NCBI RefSeq assembly: GCF_000341085.1
Contig: NZ_ANBA01000015.1
Span: forward strand, 1 to 64,000
Source: Nocardiopsis ganjiahuensis DSM 45031
GTDB taxonomy: Bacteria > Actinomycetota > Actinomycetes > Streptosporangiales > Streptosporangiaceae
Direction: 5' to 3'
Length of the DNA: 64,000 nt
Part shown: piece by piece, positions 16,190 to 23,998 of the stretch
Layout of the letters: each line of letters begins with the position of its first letter
Position numbering within the stretch: position 1 is the stretch's first letter
Translations under genes and position numbers: made by a program
Notes under the pieces: model-generated
Databases searched by the model: none
What the model saw: only the letters and a program-made list of their open reading frames with translations
What the model was told of the DNA's origin: nothing

Positions 16190-16751
16190 CCTTCCGGTCC
16201 ACGGCGCCCGCCCCTCGCGCGGGCCACGCGCCCCCGCGGCCGCCCGGGTTCTGACGTTGGGACCGGCGCCGATGTCATGCTAGCCATCCGTTCACCGGAC
16301 CGTTGGGGAACGCGTCACCGTGCGGGACTCGGGAACATCCGTGCTTTCGGGAGCGTTCACGGCCCGACCCGCGGGAAGCGCGTCACAGTTCTTCACGAAC
16401 CGTCCCAGAACAGCCTTTCCGCGGGGTCGGCCATCGACCGGACCCCTTTCTCCGCGGGTGGTTCGACCGGTGTGCACAAATGTGAGATCCGGCCCCTCCC
16501 CGGGGCGGACACCGGAACCGCGCCGTGCGATGATGCTGGTGTGCGTCCCCCGCACACCTGTTCCTCCCGCACCGGCGCCGCCGGGTGGTCCGGAACCGGC
16601 CAAGGGGAACAAGGCGCACGACCGCACCGTTCCCTTCGGGGACCGTTCCCTCCGGGGAACCCGCGTGCGCGAGCACGCGACAACCGTTTTCGTCCACAGG
16701 TCCGGGGACACCCCACGCGGGTGCTTCGAGACAACGGAGGAAGAACCCATC
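16190..16751. other. 562-bp intergenic region between exporter and panB
   Basis: No credible gene is seen. The left part should hold the exporter promoter on the minus strand. The right part (from about 16530) contains a series of hairpins described separately and the panB ribosome site at 16737-16744. Open frames across it on both strands lack protein-like composition. Confidence 0.7.
16538..16679 (+). ncRNA. hairpin-rich candidate 5' leader of panB
   Basis: Three perfect stems occur in order. The first is GGTGTGCG/CGCACACC with a 5-nt loop (16538-16558). The second is GTTCCC/GGGAAC with loop TCCG (16645-16660). The third is CGCGTGC/GCACGCG with a GCGA tetraloop (16662-16679). A fourth, weaker GTTCCC/GGGGAC stem lies just before the second. 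The panB ATG is 72 bp further on. The structure could be an attenuator or regulatory leader; no known RNA family was recognised. Confidence 0.4.
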
Positions 16752-17606
16752 ATGAGTACCTCAACCAAGACCCCCTCCACCGGGAACGCCCTGTACGGCG
16801 GGGTCACCAGTCGGCGCGTCACCATCCGCGACCTGGCCCTGGCCAAGCAGCGCGGCGAGCGCTGGCCGATGCTGACCGCCTACGACGCCCTCACCTCGCG
16901 GATCTTCGACGAGGCGGGCATCCCCGTCCTCCTCGTCGGCGACTCCGCCGCCAACGTCGTCTACGGCTACGACTCCACCGTCCCGGTGACGGTGGACGAA
17001 CTGATTCCGCTGACCGCGGCCGTCACCCGCTCCACCAAGCGGGCACTGGTCGTGGCCGACCTGCCCTTCGGCTCCTACCAGGGCTCCCCCCAGCAGGCAC
17101 TGGAGACCGCCTCCCGGTTCATGAAGGAGGGCAACGCCCAGGCCGTGAAGCTGGAGGGCGGCCACGCGGTCGCCCCCCAGGTGGAACTGCTGACCTCGGC
17201 GGGCATCCCGGTCATGGGCCACGTGGGTCTGACCCCGCAGTCGGTGAACACCCTGGGCGGCTACCGCGTGCAGGGCCGGGGCGAGGCCGCCGCCGGCCTG
17301 CTCAAGGACGCCAAGGAACTGGAGCGCGCGGGCGCGTTCTCGGTCGTGCTGGAGGCCGTCCCGGCCGACCTGGCCGCCGAGGTCACCGGGCAGCTGGCCG
17401 TCCCGACCATCGGTATCGGCGCAGGCCCCTCCACCGACGCCCAGGTGCTGGTGTGGCAGGACATGGCCGGGCTGAGCCCGCGGGTGGCGAAGTTCGTCAA
17501 GACCTACGCCAACCTGGCCGAGACCCTGCGCGACGCCGCCTCCGACTACGCGGACGAGGTCGTCAACGGCAGTTTCCCGGCCGAGGAGCACACCTACTCC
17601 AGCTGA
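16752..17606 (+). CDS. panB: 3-methyl-2-oxobutanoate hydroxymethyltransferase
   Basis: A 284-residue TIM-barrel enzyme that converts alpha-ketoisovalerate and methylene-tetrahydrofolate to ketopantoate, the first committed step to pantothenate and coenzyme A. Key residues are visible: the Mg ligand D64 in LLVGDSAANV, D103 in VADLPFGSYQ, substrate-binding VKLEGG near 132 and the catalytic E201 in VVLEAVP. The ATG at 16752 follows a GGAGGAA site. The open frame reaches back to 16320, but that part is non-coding in character. It is a single gene with no panC or panD alongside, preceded by a structured leader and followed by a strong hairpin. Confidence 0.97.
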   Translation: MSTSTKTPSTGNALYGGVTSRRVTIRDLALAKQRGERWPMLTAYDALTSRIFDEAGIPVLLVGDSAANVVYGYDSTVPVTVDELIPLTAAVTRSTKRALVVADLPFGSYQGSPQQALETASRFMKEGNAQAVKLEGGHAVAPQVELLTSAGIPVMGHVGLTPQSVNTLGGYRVQGRGEAAAGLLKDAKELERAGAFSVVLEAVPADLAAEVTGQLAVPTIGIGAGPSTDAQVLVWQDMAGLSPRVAKFVKTYANLAETLRDAASDYADEVVNGSFPAEEHTYSS

Positions 17607-17627
17607 TCCGCCGACCAGGCGGTGACC

Positions 17628-17669
17628 GGACCGCCGGTCGGGGCTCTCCCGGGCCCCGGTCGGCGGTCC
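17628..17669 (+). terminator. strong hairpin after panB
   Basis: A 17-nt arm at 17628-17644 (GGACCGCCGGTCGGGGC) pairs with 17653-17669 (GCCCCGGTCGGCGGTCC), with two non-canonical positions and an 8-nt loop, followed by TTC. It lies 22 bp after the panB stop. Confidence 0.8.
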
Positions 17670-17750
17670 TTCACGTGTGAGCCGGAACAACGCCGTCCCG
17701 TCCCCGGTTGGGGTCTGCCGACCGGCCCCTCACACCCCAGGGAACCAGAC

Positions 17751-18632
17751 ATGGCACCGAGCACAGCACCGACCGTCAGCGCGGCCTGGTTGGCCGAGCA
17801 CCTCGACGACGACGGTCTCGTCCTCCTCGACTCGACCACTCACCTGAGTCCGTCCGTCGAAGGCCCCTACACCGTGGAGTCGGGGCGGGCCGCCTTCGAC
17901 GCCGAGCACATCCCCGGCGCGCTGTTCGCGGACCTGCTCGCCGACTTCGCCGACCCCGACGCCACCGCGCCGTGGACCGTCCCCTCCTCCGAGCGTTTCG
18001 CGGCCGGCGCGGGCGCCCTGGGCATCGGCCCCGGTAGCAGGGTCGTGGTCTACGACCGGGCCAACGGCATCTGGGCCACCCGCCTGTGGTGGCAGTTGCG
18101 GTTGGAGGGCTTCGACGACGTCGAGATCCTCGACGGCGGCCTTCGCGCGTGGAAGGCGTCCGGGCTGCCCGTCACCGACACGCCCTCCCCCGCACCCGAG
18201 CCGAAGGTCTTCGAGGCCAGGCGCCGCCCGGAGCTGTTGCGTTCCACCGAGGACGTCGCGGCCTCCCTGGGGGACGGGCGGACCCTCCTGGTCAACGTCC
18301 TGGACCCGGCGGCCTATCGGGGGGACAAGGACACCTACGGCCGCCCGGGGCACATCCCGGGCAGCGTCAACCTGCCGGTCAGCGAGATCACCGACCCGGC
18401 GACCGGGACCCTGAAGTCGCCCGAGGAACTGCGCACGCTGTTCGCGGCGAAGGGCCTGCTCGACCCCGGGATCACTCCGGTGACCTACTGCGGCGGTGGG
18501 ATCGCGGCCACCGGCGTGGCACACGCCCTCGCCCTGGCCGGGCGCGAGGACGCGGCGGTCTACGACGGCTCGATCACCGAGTGGGCCTCGGACGAGTCGC
18601 TTCCGCTGGTCACCGGCGACGAACCCGAGTAG
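17751..18632 (+). CDS. sulfurtransferase (thiosulfate/3-mercaptopyruvate type, two rhodanese domains)
   Basis: A 293-residue tandem-rhodanese enzyme. The N-terminal inactive domain covers about residues 10-145 (DSTTHL, EHIPGALFAD, YDRANGIWATRLWW). The C-terminal catalytic domain has HIPGSVNLP near 201 and the active-site loop YCGGGIAAT with the persulfide-forming Cys at 247. The CGGGIA loop is nearer to mercaptopyruvate/uncertain types than to classical CRKGVT thiosulfate enzymes, so the sulfur donor is open. The start is the ATG at 17751; the frame upstream overlaps the panB terminator. Together with the rhodanese at 6283 it gives the window two sulfane-sulfur enzymes. Confidence 0.93.
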   Translation: MAPSTAPTVSAAWLAEHLDDDGLVLLDSTTHLSPSVEGPYTVESGRAAFDAEHIPGALFADLLADFADPDATAPWTVPSSERFAAGAGALGIGPGSRVVVYDRANGIWATRLWWQLRLEGFDDVEILDGGLRAWKASGLPVTDTPSPAPEPKVFEARRRPELLRSTEDVAASLGDGRTLLVNVLDPAAYRGDKDTYGRPGHIPGSVNLPVSEITDPATGTLKSPEELRTLFAAKGLLDPGITPVTYCGGGIAATGVAHALALAGREDAAVYDGSITEWASDESLPLVTGDEPE

Positions 18633-18685
18633 CGACCGGCTTCCCCCACCCCTGCCCGAGTCGTGTTCGGCCGATCGCCCCGCGC

Positions 18686-19960
18686 TCACGGCCACCGGGT
18701 CGCCTCCCGGCCCTCCGCTCTCCGCCGAGCGGCCTCCGGTTCCTCCGGGGGCCGCTCCAACCCCTTCGCGGCACGGCCGAAGGCGGGCAGGGCCACCGCC
18801 GCCAGGTAGACCGCGGCGCCGGCCGCCAGGACCGGGGCGACCCCGAGCAGGCCGATCGCCACCCCGATGCCCGGGGCGGCGATGGGCGCGCCCAGCCGGG
18901 CCAGCGCTCCCACCATGGACATCCCCCGGCCGACCATGTGCCGGGGCAGCCGCTCGAAGACCACCGCGGACAGGATCGGGTTGATCAGCCCGCCGCCGAG
19001 CCCGGAGAGCGCCCACACCACCAGGACCGCCCACAGCGGGACGTCCAGGGCCAGCACCAGGATGCGCGGCGGACCGGCGATGACCATGGCGGCGAAGAAG
19101 GTGACCCGGCGGGGCAGCCGGTGGCCGATCCACACGGCGAGCAGTGAACCCGCGACCGAGGCGCCGCCGAGCGCGCCCGCGACCAGCCCCACGGCCTGCG
19201 GTCCCCAACCGCCCTCGTGTGCCCAGACCGGCAGGGCCAGGCTCATCACGGCGACGTCCACGACGTTGGTCACCAGGATCATCGTGACGAGCATCCGCAG
19301 CGGCAGGTCGCCCCAGACCGCCCGCCAGCCCGCGTGCAGGCGGGCCGGGTAGCCGTCGTCCGCCTCCGGGTCGGTTTCGGCGCGGCCCGCCGTTTCGGTG
19401 TCACGGCGCAGCAGGAGCGCCGTCACCAGCGCGGCCAGGACCATGAGCACGGCGTTGACGTAGAGCGCGGCGAGCGCACCCAGGGCGGCGACCACCGCGC
19501 CGGCGGCGACCGGGCCCACCGTCATGGACAGCCGGTCGACCGTCCCGGTCAGGCCGGTCACACGTTCCACCCGCACGTTCGCCGCGGCGGCGACGAACGG
19601 GGACAGTGACACCTTGGCCGCCTCGGAGGGGCCGGTGGCCAGGCCGATCACGGTGACCAGGACGAGCAGTACCGGGAACGGGAGCAGTCCGGCCGAGAAC
19701 AGCAGGGGGACGGCGAGGAGCGCGACGGCGGCCAGCAGATCCACCCGGATACTCACGGCGCGCTGGCCCACCCGGTCCAGGACCGGACCGACGAACAGCC
19801 TGGCCAGGGTGTAGGCGCCGAGTTCGAAGAGCGTGACCAGGCCCATGTGCGCGGGGCTGCCGGTGGTCTCCAGGACGAACCAGGGGATGGCGATCATGGC
19901 CAGTCTGGTGCCCGTGAGGGCGAACACCTCGGAGGTGACCAGGCCGACGACCGCTCTCAT
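18686..19960 (-). CDS. MFS transporter (enterobactin/macrolide exporter-like, 12 TM)
   Basis: A 424-residue major-facilitator protein with about twelve hydrophobic helices. It begins MRAVVGLVTSEVFALTGTRLAMIAIPWFVL, with motif A as GPVLDRVGQRAVSIRVD and a central charged loop around residues 195-220 (AETDPEADDG). The early pattern resembles MefA/EntS-like exporters. The ATG at 19960 has an AGGAG site before it and overlaps the stop of the HTH gene by four bases (ATGA), so the two are co-translated. The exporter is probably the target of that repressor. The C-terminal tail is Glu/Arg-rich. The substrate is unknown. Confidence 0.9.
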   Translation of the reverse strand: MRAVVGLVTSEVFALTGTRLAMIAIPWFVLETTGSPAHMGLVTLFELGAYTLARLFVGPVLDRVGQRAVSIRVDLLAAVALLAVPLLFSAGLLPFPVLLVLVTVIGLATGPSEAAKVSLSPFVAAAANVRVERVTGLTGTVDRLSMTVGPVAAGAVVAALGALAALYVNAVLMVLAALVTALLLRRDTETAGRAETDPEADDGYPARLHAGWRAVWGDLPLRMLVTMILVTNVVDVAVMSLALPVWAHEGGWGPQAVGLVAGALGGASVAGSLLAVWIGHRLPRRVTFFAAMVIAGPPRILVLALDVPLWAVLVVWALSGLGGGLINPILSAVVFERLPRHMVGRGMSMVGALARLGAPIAAPGIGVAIGLLGVAPVLAAGAAVYLAAVALPAFGRAAKGLERPPEEPEAARRRAEGREATRWP

Positions 19961-20589
19961 GGTGACTCCTCGGGCCGGGAGGCGGGCTCGGGACCGGGGT
20001 CGGGGCTGGGGAAGGCGGCCAGCTGGACGTGCACCGTGCGCTCCCCCGGTCCGCCGGTGCCGCCCCGTGCGGTGTGCCGGTCGAGCACCTCGACGAGTTC
20101 CGAGCGCAGGCTCTCCGCCTGCTCCAGGGTCAGGGTGAGGGTGCGGTCGGACATGAACTGGGCCTCGCGCCAGCCCTCGGGCTGGGCCGACCACTGATCG
20201 ACCGCGGCACCCAGCCGCTCGGACCAGCCCGCGGCGATCGTGTGCCGCAGGGCGGTGGTGAGTTCGGGAGCCTCGGTGTCCAGGCTTTCGGGCAGGCGGA
20301 AGCCCTCGGAGGCCGCCCGCCACCAACGCTCGCGGCTGGTGCCCAGCTCCGGGTCCTCCCGGATGAAGCCGTAGGTCTCCAGCTGGCGCAAGTGGTAACT
20401 GGCCGAGGCCGAGGAGACGCCCAACCTCTCGGCGACGACCTTGCCGGTGGCGGGCGCCTTCTGGAGCAGCTGGTAGACGCGCATGCGCAGGGGGTGGGCC
20501 AGGCCGCGCAGGGAGAGCGCGTCCAGGACGGCGGCGTTCTCGAAGGGGTCCGGGACGGGTCGGCCGTGGTGGTCGGGTTCGGTGCTCAT
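19957..20589 (-). CDS. ArsR/winged-helix transcriptional regulator
   Basis: A 210-residue regulator with an N-terminal ArsR-like winged helix: ALAHPLRMRVYQLLQ replaced here by GLAHPLRMRVYQLLQKAP, then VVAERLGVSSASASYHLRQLETYGFI (recognition helix near residues 45-75). The C-terminal half is helical (ELTTALRHTIAAGWSERLGA) and probably binds a ligand or mediates dimerisation. It is set to start at ATG 20589; the longer frame to 20790 is cysteine-rich and runs through the operator. It overlaps the exporter downstream and faces the F420-dependent oxidoreductase. Three tandem palindromes 18 bp upstream of its start are the likely binding site. Confidence 0.9.
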   Translation of the reverse strand: MSTEPDHHGRPVPDPFENAAVLDALSLRGLAHPLRMRVYQLLQKAPATGKVVAERLGVSSASASYHLRQLETYGFIREDPELGTSRERWWRAASEGFRLPESLDTEAPELTTALRHTIAAGWSERLGAAVDQWSAQPEGWREAQFMSDRTLTLTLEQAESLRSELVEVLDRHTARGGTGGPGERTVHVQLAAFPSPDPGPEPASRPEESP

Positions 20590-20606
20590 GAGAGCACCAT
20601 AGATGC

Positions 20607-20648
20607 CCAAGACTCCTTGGCCAAGAGTCCTTGGCCAAGAAACCTTGG
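20607..20648. promoter_or_regulatory. three contiguous 14-bp palindromes (operator array)
   Basis: Three head-to-tail copies of CCAAGANNCCTTGG occupy 20607-20620, 20621-20634 and 20635-20648 with no gap. Each is an inverted repeat CCAAG/CTTGG. The array lies in the divergent gap between the ArsR-like gene and the LLM oxidoreductase, nearer the regulator. Confidence 0.85.
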
Positions 20649-20771
20649 GCAAAGCAGCGAAGTGGCGCAAACGGTGAGCCAGACAACAAACCGAACAGAA
20701 CTCGGTAGTACAGTGACGGCACACCGAGCACCTACGCGGGCCGGGGGTCCGGCCTGCCGGGAGGACAGCAC

Positions 20772-21812
20772 ATGCGCATCTCGACGCCACTCCAGTACGC
20801 GGGCGAGCCCAAGGCCGCCGTCGAGCAGATCGTCGAACTGGAGAAGGCCGGGCTGGACACCGTGTGGGTCGCGGAGGCCTACGGCTACGACAGCCCCACC
20901 CTGATGGGCTATCTCGCCGCCCGCACCGAGCGGGTCGCGATCGGCTCGGCCATCCTGCCGATGTACACCCGCACCCCCACCCTGATCGCGATGACCGCGG
21001 CCGGGCTGGACTACCTGTCCGACGGGCGCGCCATCCTCGGCCTGGGCGCCAGCGGCCCCCAGGTCGTCGAGGGCTTCCACGGCATCCCCTACACCAAACC
21101 GCTCGGCCGCACCCGCGAGACCATCGAGATCTGCCGCAAGGTCTGGGCCCGCGAGGAGCGCCTGACCCACGACGGCAAGGTGTTCCAGCTACCGCTTCCC
21201 CCGGAGAACGGCACCGGCCTGGGCAAGCCGCTCAAGATCATCAACCACCCGGTGCGCCCGGCGATCCCGGTCTTCGTGGCCTCCCTCGGCGAGAAGAACG
21301 TCGAGATGACCGCCGAGATCGCCGACGGCTGGCTGCCCCACCTGTTCATCCCGGAGAAGGCCGAGAGCGTGTGGGGCACTTTCCTCGCCAAGGGCAGGGC
21401 CAAGCGCGACCCGGGCCTCGGCGAGCTGGAGATCTCCGCGGGCGGCCTGCTCGCCATCGGCGAGGGCGAGGACACCAAGAAGCTCGCCGACTTCACCCGG
21501 CCGATGATCGCCCTGTACGTGGGCGGCATGGGCGCCAAGGGCAAGAACTTCTACAACACGGTGGCCCAGCGGTACGGCTACGAGGAGGCCGCCGAGAAGA
21601 TCCAGGACCTGTACCTGGCCGGGAAGAAGGACGAGGCCGCCGCCGCGGTCCCGGACGAGTTCGTCGAGCTCACCAACCTCGTCGGCCCCGAGTCCTACGT
21701 ACGCGAGCGGGTGGAGGCCTTCCGCGCCGCGGGCGTCACCCAACTCAACGTGACCCCGGTGGGCGAGAACCCCGCCAAGCTGATCGAGAAGGTCAAGGAG
21801 TGGGCCTCCTGA
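20772..21812 (+). CDS. LLM-class F420-dependent oxidoreductase
   Basis: A 346-residue luciferase-like (alpha/beta)8-barrel enzyme expected to use reduced coenzyme F420. Features of the class are visible: MRISTPLQYAG at the N-terminus, GLDTVWVAEAYGYDSPTLMG near 30, ERVAIGSAILPMYTRTP near 53 and LGLGASGPQVVEGFHG near 90, the last typical of F420 enzymes with a GASGPQ phosphate-binding turn. The C-terminus carries the usual VAAFRAAGVTQLNVTP-like segment. It is divergent from a regulator/exporter pair and ends at a hairpin. The window also encodes an NADPH:F420 reductase, so F420H2 supply is available. The substrate is unknown. Confidence 0.92.
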   Translation: MRISTPLQYAGEPKAAVEQIVELEKAGLDTVWVAEAYGYDSPTLMGYLAARTERVAIGSAILPMYTRTPTLIAMTAAGLDYLSDGRAILGLGASGPQVVEGFHGIPYTKPLGRTRETIEICRKVWAREERLTHDGKVFQLPLPPENGTGLGKPLKIINHPVRPAIPVFVASLGEKNVEMTAEIADGWLPHLFIPEKAESVWGTFLAKGRAKRDPGLGELEISAGGLLAIGEGEDTKKLADFTRPMIALYVGGMGAKGKNFYNTVAQRYGYEEAAEKIQDLYLAGKKDEAAAAVPDEFVELTNLVGPESYVRERVEAFRAAGVTQLNVTPVGENPAKLIEKVKEWAS

Positions 21813-21836
21813 CCGGCGCGTAGGACCAGGCCGCGC

Positions 21837-21856
21837 GCCCCGCTCCCCCGCGGGGC
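21837..21856 (+). terminator. hairpin after LLM oxidoreductase
   Basis: GCCCCGC (21837-21843) and GCGGGGC (21850-21856) form a perfect 7-bp stem with loop TCCCCC, 24 bp after the stop codon. Confidence 0.65.
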
Positions 21857-22004
21857 ACGCGGTCCCCCAAGAGCCGGGGAACTACTTTTCGAGCGAAGGC
21901 GCAGCGCACCCCGGTTCCGTCACTCTGAGTATCCCAATTCCCACACATTGTCCTGTTAACATGCGTTAAGTAACGTCCCGCCCCCGGACGAAACCGGAGA
22001 ACGC

Positions 22005-22574
22005 ATGCCCCCTCTACACCGTCGCCCCGGCGTGAGCGCCCTCCTCGCGGTGACCGCCCTCGGCTCGGCCCTGGTCTCCCCGCTGCCTGCCTCCGCCGCC
22101 CCCGCACAACACTGCGTCGGCGACATCGACGGCAGCGGCCAGGAGTGCTTCAGCACCTACGCCCAGGCGATCGACGCGGCGGAGGACCGTGTCGGACGCA
22201 CCCTGGCCGAACAGGAACGCGCCCTCGCCGAACAGGAGCACACCCTGTCCGGGCCCCGGACCGGCACCCTCGCCGCCCAGAGCAGCTCCGACGTGATCAT
22301 CGGCACCTACTTCGAACACGAGAACTACGGCGGCGCCACGTTCACCCTCCACGGGGACAACACCTGTCAGGGCGGTGACGACATCGAGTTCTGGTTCACC
22401 TTCCCCCCGGAGTGGCAGAACATCATCTCCTCGGCCCAGCCCTGGGCACGGTGCTCGCTGTGGCTGCACTCGGGACCGGACGGCACCGGAGACCGCGACG
22501 GCCCCTACCGCGAGAACACCCCCGACATCGGCGGTTACATGAACGACCGCACCGTCTCCACCACCCTGGGCTGA
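22005..22574 (+). CDS. secreted beta/gamma-crystallin-like protein
   Basis: A 189-residue exported protein. Residues 1-32 form a Sec signal peptide (basic MPPLHRRPG, hydrophobic core, PASAAPA cleavage region). A short helical, Glu-rich stretch (RTLAEQERALAEQEHTLSG) follows. The mature C-terminal domain from about residue 98 (IIGTYFEHENYGGATFTLHGD) has the aromatic-x4-aromatic-x-Gly pattern of beta/gamma-crystallin motifs, found in Streptomyces killer-toxin-like proteins and metalloprotease inhibitors. Four to five cysteines may form disulfides. It is the first of three consecutive secreted proteins with short gaps, so they are likely co-transcribed. The exact function is unknown. Confidence 0.75.
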   Translation: MPPLHRRPGVSALLAVTALGSALVSPLPASAAPAQHCVGDIDGSGQECFSTYAQAIDAAEDRVGRTLAEQERALAEQEHTLSGPRTGTLAAQSSSDVIIGTYFEHENYGGATFTLHGDNTCQGGDDIEFWFTFPPEWQNIISSAQPWARCSLWLHSGPDGTGDRDGPYRENTPDIGGYMNDRTVSTTLG

Positions 22575-22613
22575 CGCCCGGCTCCCCCACCCCCGCTCGA
22601 TGGGAGAACCGAC

Positions 22614-23231
22614 ATGAGACGCACGTACACCGTGCTCACCGCCGCCGCGATCGCCCTGGCGACCGCGGTCACCACGACACCGGCCCCTGCCCACGCCGAC
22701 CACGAGGACACGCCCACGGTGCGCGAGCTGCTGGAGCTGTGCGACGTGACCACGGACCTGTGCGAGTTCCACCCCGGCGGAGAGCCCGAGCTGTTCTCCG
22801 CCCACGGCCGCACCGTGGGATCGGAGGTGTTCAACTGCACCTCGGGCCGTCAGAACATGGCCGTGGAGTGGTCCGACACCACGTCCCAGAGCAACAGCGT
22901 CGGCCTGAGCCTGACCACCGAGGCCGGATTCGGCAAGGTCTTCTCGGTGGCCTACGAGCAGTCCTTCCAGCACACCTGGAAGACCTCGCACACCGAGGCG
23001 CAGACCACCTTCGTCAACACCGGCCCCGGCGAGGTGGGCTGGGTCGAGCGCCGTCCGCAGATGCAGCGCGTCCACGGCACCTACGAGCTGCACTTCGGCA
23101 GCCGCCAGTGGGGCCACTACATCTGGTACGCGCCCTTCACCGCCGAAGGGCCCGTTTCCGACTCACCGGACGAGGTCGTCACGCAGAACGTCCGGCCGAT
23201 GACCGACGCTGAGGAGGCGGCGTGCCCGTGA
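22614..23231 (+). CDS. secreted protein, possible aerolysin/ETX-MTX2-like pore former, copy 1
   Basis: A 205-residue exported protein with a signal peptide to about residue 28 (cleavage near AHA). The mature start DHEDTPTVRELLELC is followed by TTDLCEFHPGG, and this segment is shared with the next gene. Residues 84-130 alternate Ser/Thr with hydrophobic residues (SQSNSVGLSLTTEAGFGKVF, then SVAYEQSFQHTWKTSHTEAQ), the pattern of the membrane-inserting beta-hairpin in aerolysin-type toxins. The C-terminus has the conserved block GTYELHFGSRQWGHYIWYAP. The pore-forming assignment is inference from pattern alone. The next gene starts inside its last codons, showing translational coupling. Confidence 0.6.
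   Translation: MRRTYTVLTAAAIALATAVTTTPAPAHADHEDTPTVRELLELCDVTTDLCEFHPGGEPELFSAHGRTVGSEVFNCTSGRQNMAVEWSDTTSQSNSVGLSLTTEAGFGKVFSVAYEQSFQHTWKTSHTEAQTTFVNTGPGEVGWVERRPQMQRVHGTYELHFGSRQWGHYIWYAPFTAEGPVSDSPDEVVTQNVRPMTDAEEAACP
23074..23154 (+). repeat. 81-bp segment identical to 23706-23786
   Basis: This stretch, encoding the block from GTYELHFG to FTAEGP, is identical over all 81 bases to 23706-23786 in the downstream paralog. One mismatch then 12 more identical bases precede it. The rest of the two genes is far more divergent. Confidence 0.95.
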
Positions 23232-23863
23232 CCCCCCGCCCCAGGAGGGGCACAGCGCTGAGGACCCTCACTGCGAGCGCCGCCGCGAGCGCGGTGGCGG
23301 CGGCCCTGGTGCTGTCCCCCGCACCGGCCGCGGCCGACCACGAGGACACCCCGACCGTCCGGGAACTGCTGGAGCGGTGCGGCGAGAGCACCGACCTGTG
23401 CGAGTTCCACCCCTCGGGCTCCCCGGAGTACTTCCAGAACACCGCCGAGCAGGTCGGCGCGCCGGTCTACAACTGCACCGACCACGAGCAGCTGTCCCAG
23501 GTGTCCTGGTCCAAGACCACGGGCGAGTCCAACAGTGTGAACCTGTCGATGACGGCCACGTTCGGCGCGATCTTCAAGCAGAGCTTCACCGTCTCCTACG
23601 GCCACGAGTGGAGCTCGGAGCACACACAGACCCAGCGGACACAGGTCACCGCCCAGCCGGGCGAGGTCGCCACCGTGTACTACGGGCCCAGGATGCAGCG
23701 CGTCGACGGCACCTACGAGCTGCACTTCGGCAGCCGCCAGTGGGGCCACTACATCTGGTACGCGCCCTTCACCGCCGAAGGGCCCGCGGACGACCAGGGC
23801 AGCACCGTCACCCAGTCCACGAGGCAGATGACGGACGAGGAGCGCGCCGCCTTCTGCGACTGA
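23222..23863 (+). CDS. secreted protein, possible aerolysin/ETX-MTX2-like pore former, copy 2
   Basis: A 213-residue paralog of the preceding protein with its own signal peptide (to about AAA at residue 38) and the same mature start DHEDTPTVRELLERC, TDLCEFHPSG and C-terminal block. The middle again alternates polar and hydrophobic residues (GESNSVNLSMTATFGAIFKQ). Two GTG starts fit: 23222 and 23228, the latter overlapping the upstream TGA as GTGA; GAGGAGG at 23211 could serve either. Outside the shared C-terminal block the copies are only moderately similar. Two related subunits made in equal amounts could form a hetero-oligomer. A strong hairpin terminates the unit. Confidence 0.6.
   Translation: MPVTPRPRRGTALRTLTASAAASAVAAALVLSPAPAAADHEDTPTVRELLERCGESTDLCEFHPSGSPEYFQNTAEQVGAPVYNCTDHEQLSQVSWSKTTGESNSVNLSMTATFGAIFKQSFTVSYGHEWSSEHTQTQRTQVTAQPGEVATVYYGPRMQRVDGTYELHFGSRQWGHYIWYAPFTAEGPADDQGSTVTQSTRQMTDEERAAFCD
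23706..23786 (+). repeat. 81-bp segment identical to 23074-23154
   Basis: This is the second copy of the identical patch, at the same position in the paralogous gene. The identity includes third codon positions and stops abruptly after GGGCCCG. Confidence 0.95.
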
Positions 23864-23875
23864 TCCGAGACTCCC

Positions 23876-23918
23876 GGCCGTGCCGCGCCCCCGGTTCCCC
23901 GACCGGCGCGGCACGGCC
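23876..23918. terminator. 14-bp stem terminator between convergent genes
   Basis: GGCCGTGCCGCGCC (23876-23889) pairs perfectly with GGCGCGGCACGGCC (23905-23918) around a 15-nt loop. It lies 12 bp after the secreted-protein stop and before the convergent npdG stop, so it may serve both. Confidence 0.85.
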
Positions 23919-23998
23919 CGGGACCCCGGATCCGGGCCCGGCCCACCGTCCCGACGGCACGCACGGGCCCGGGTCGCGGGCGGAGTCGAGGGCCGGGC

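Noticed and set aside
16292..16846. Minus-strand ORF of 184 codons upstream of panB
   Set aside because: It has low-complexity Arg/Pro/Ser composition and overlaps the panB start and its hairpin leader.
14006..17680. Plus-strand open frame of over 1,200 codons opposite nsrR, the exporter and overlapping panB
   Set aside because: The translation is His/Arg/Gly-rich antisense text, and the true genes in other frames have full family motifs.
18686..20731. Single 681-codon minus-strand frame read as a regulator-transporter fusion
   Set aside because: The exporter has its own ATG and ribosome site at 19960 with an ATGA overlap, and the HTH protein is in another frame.
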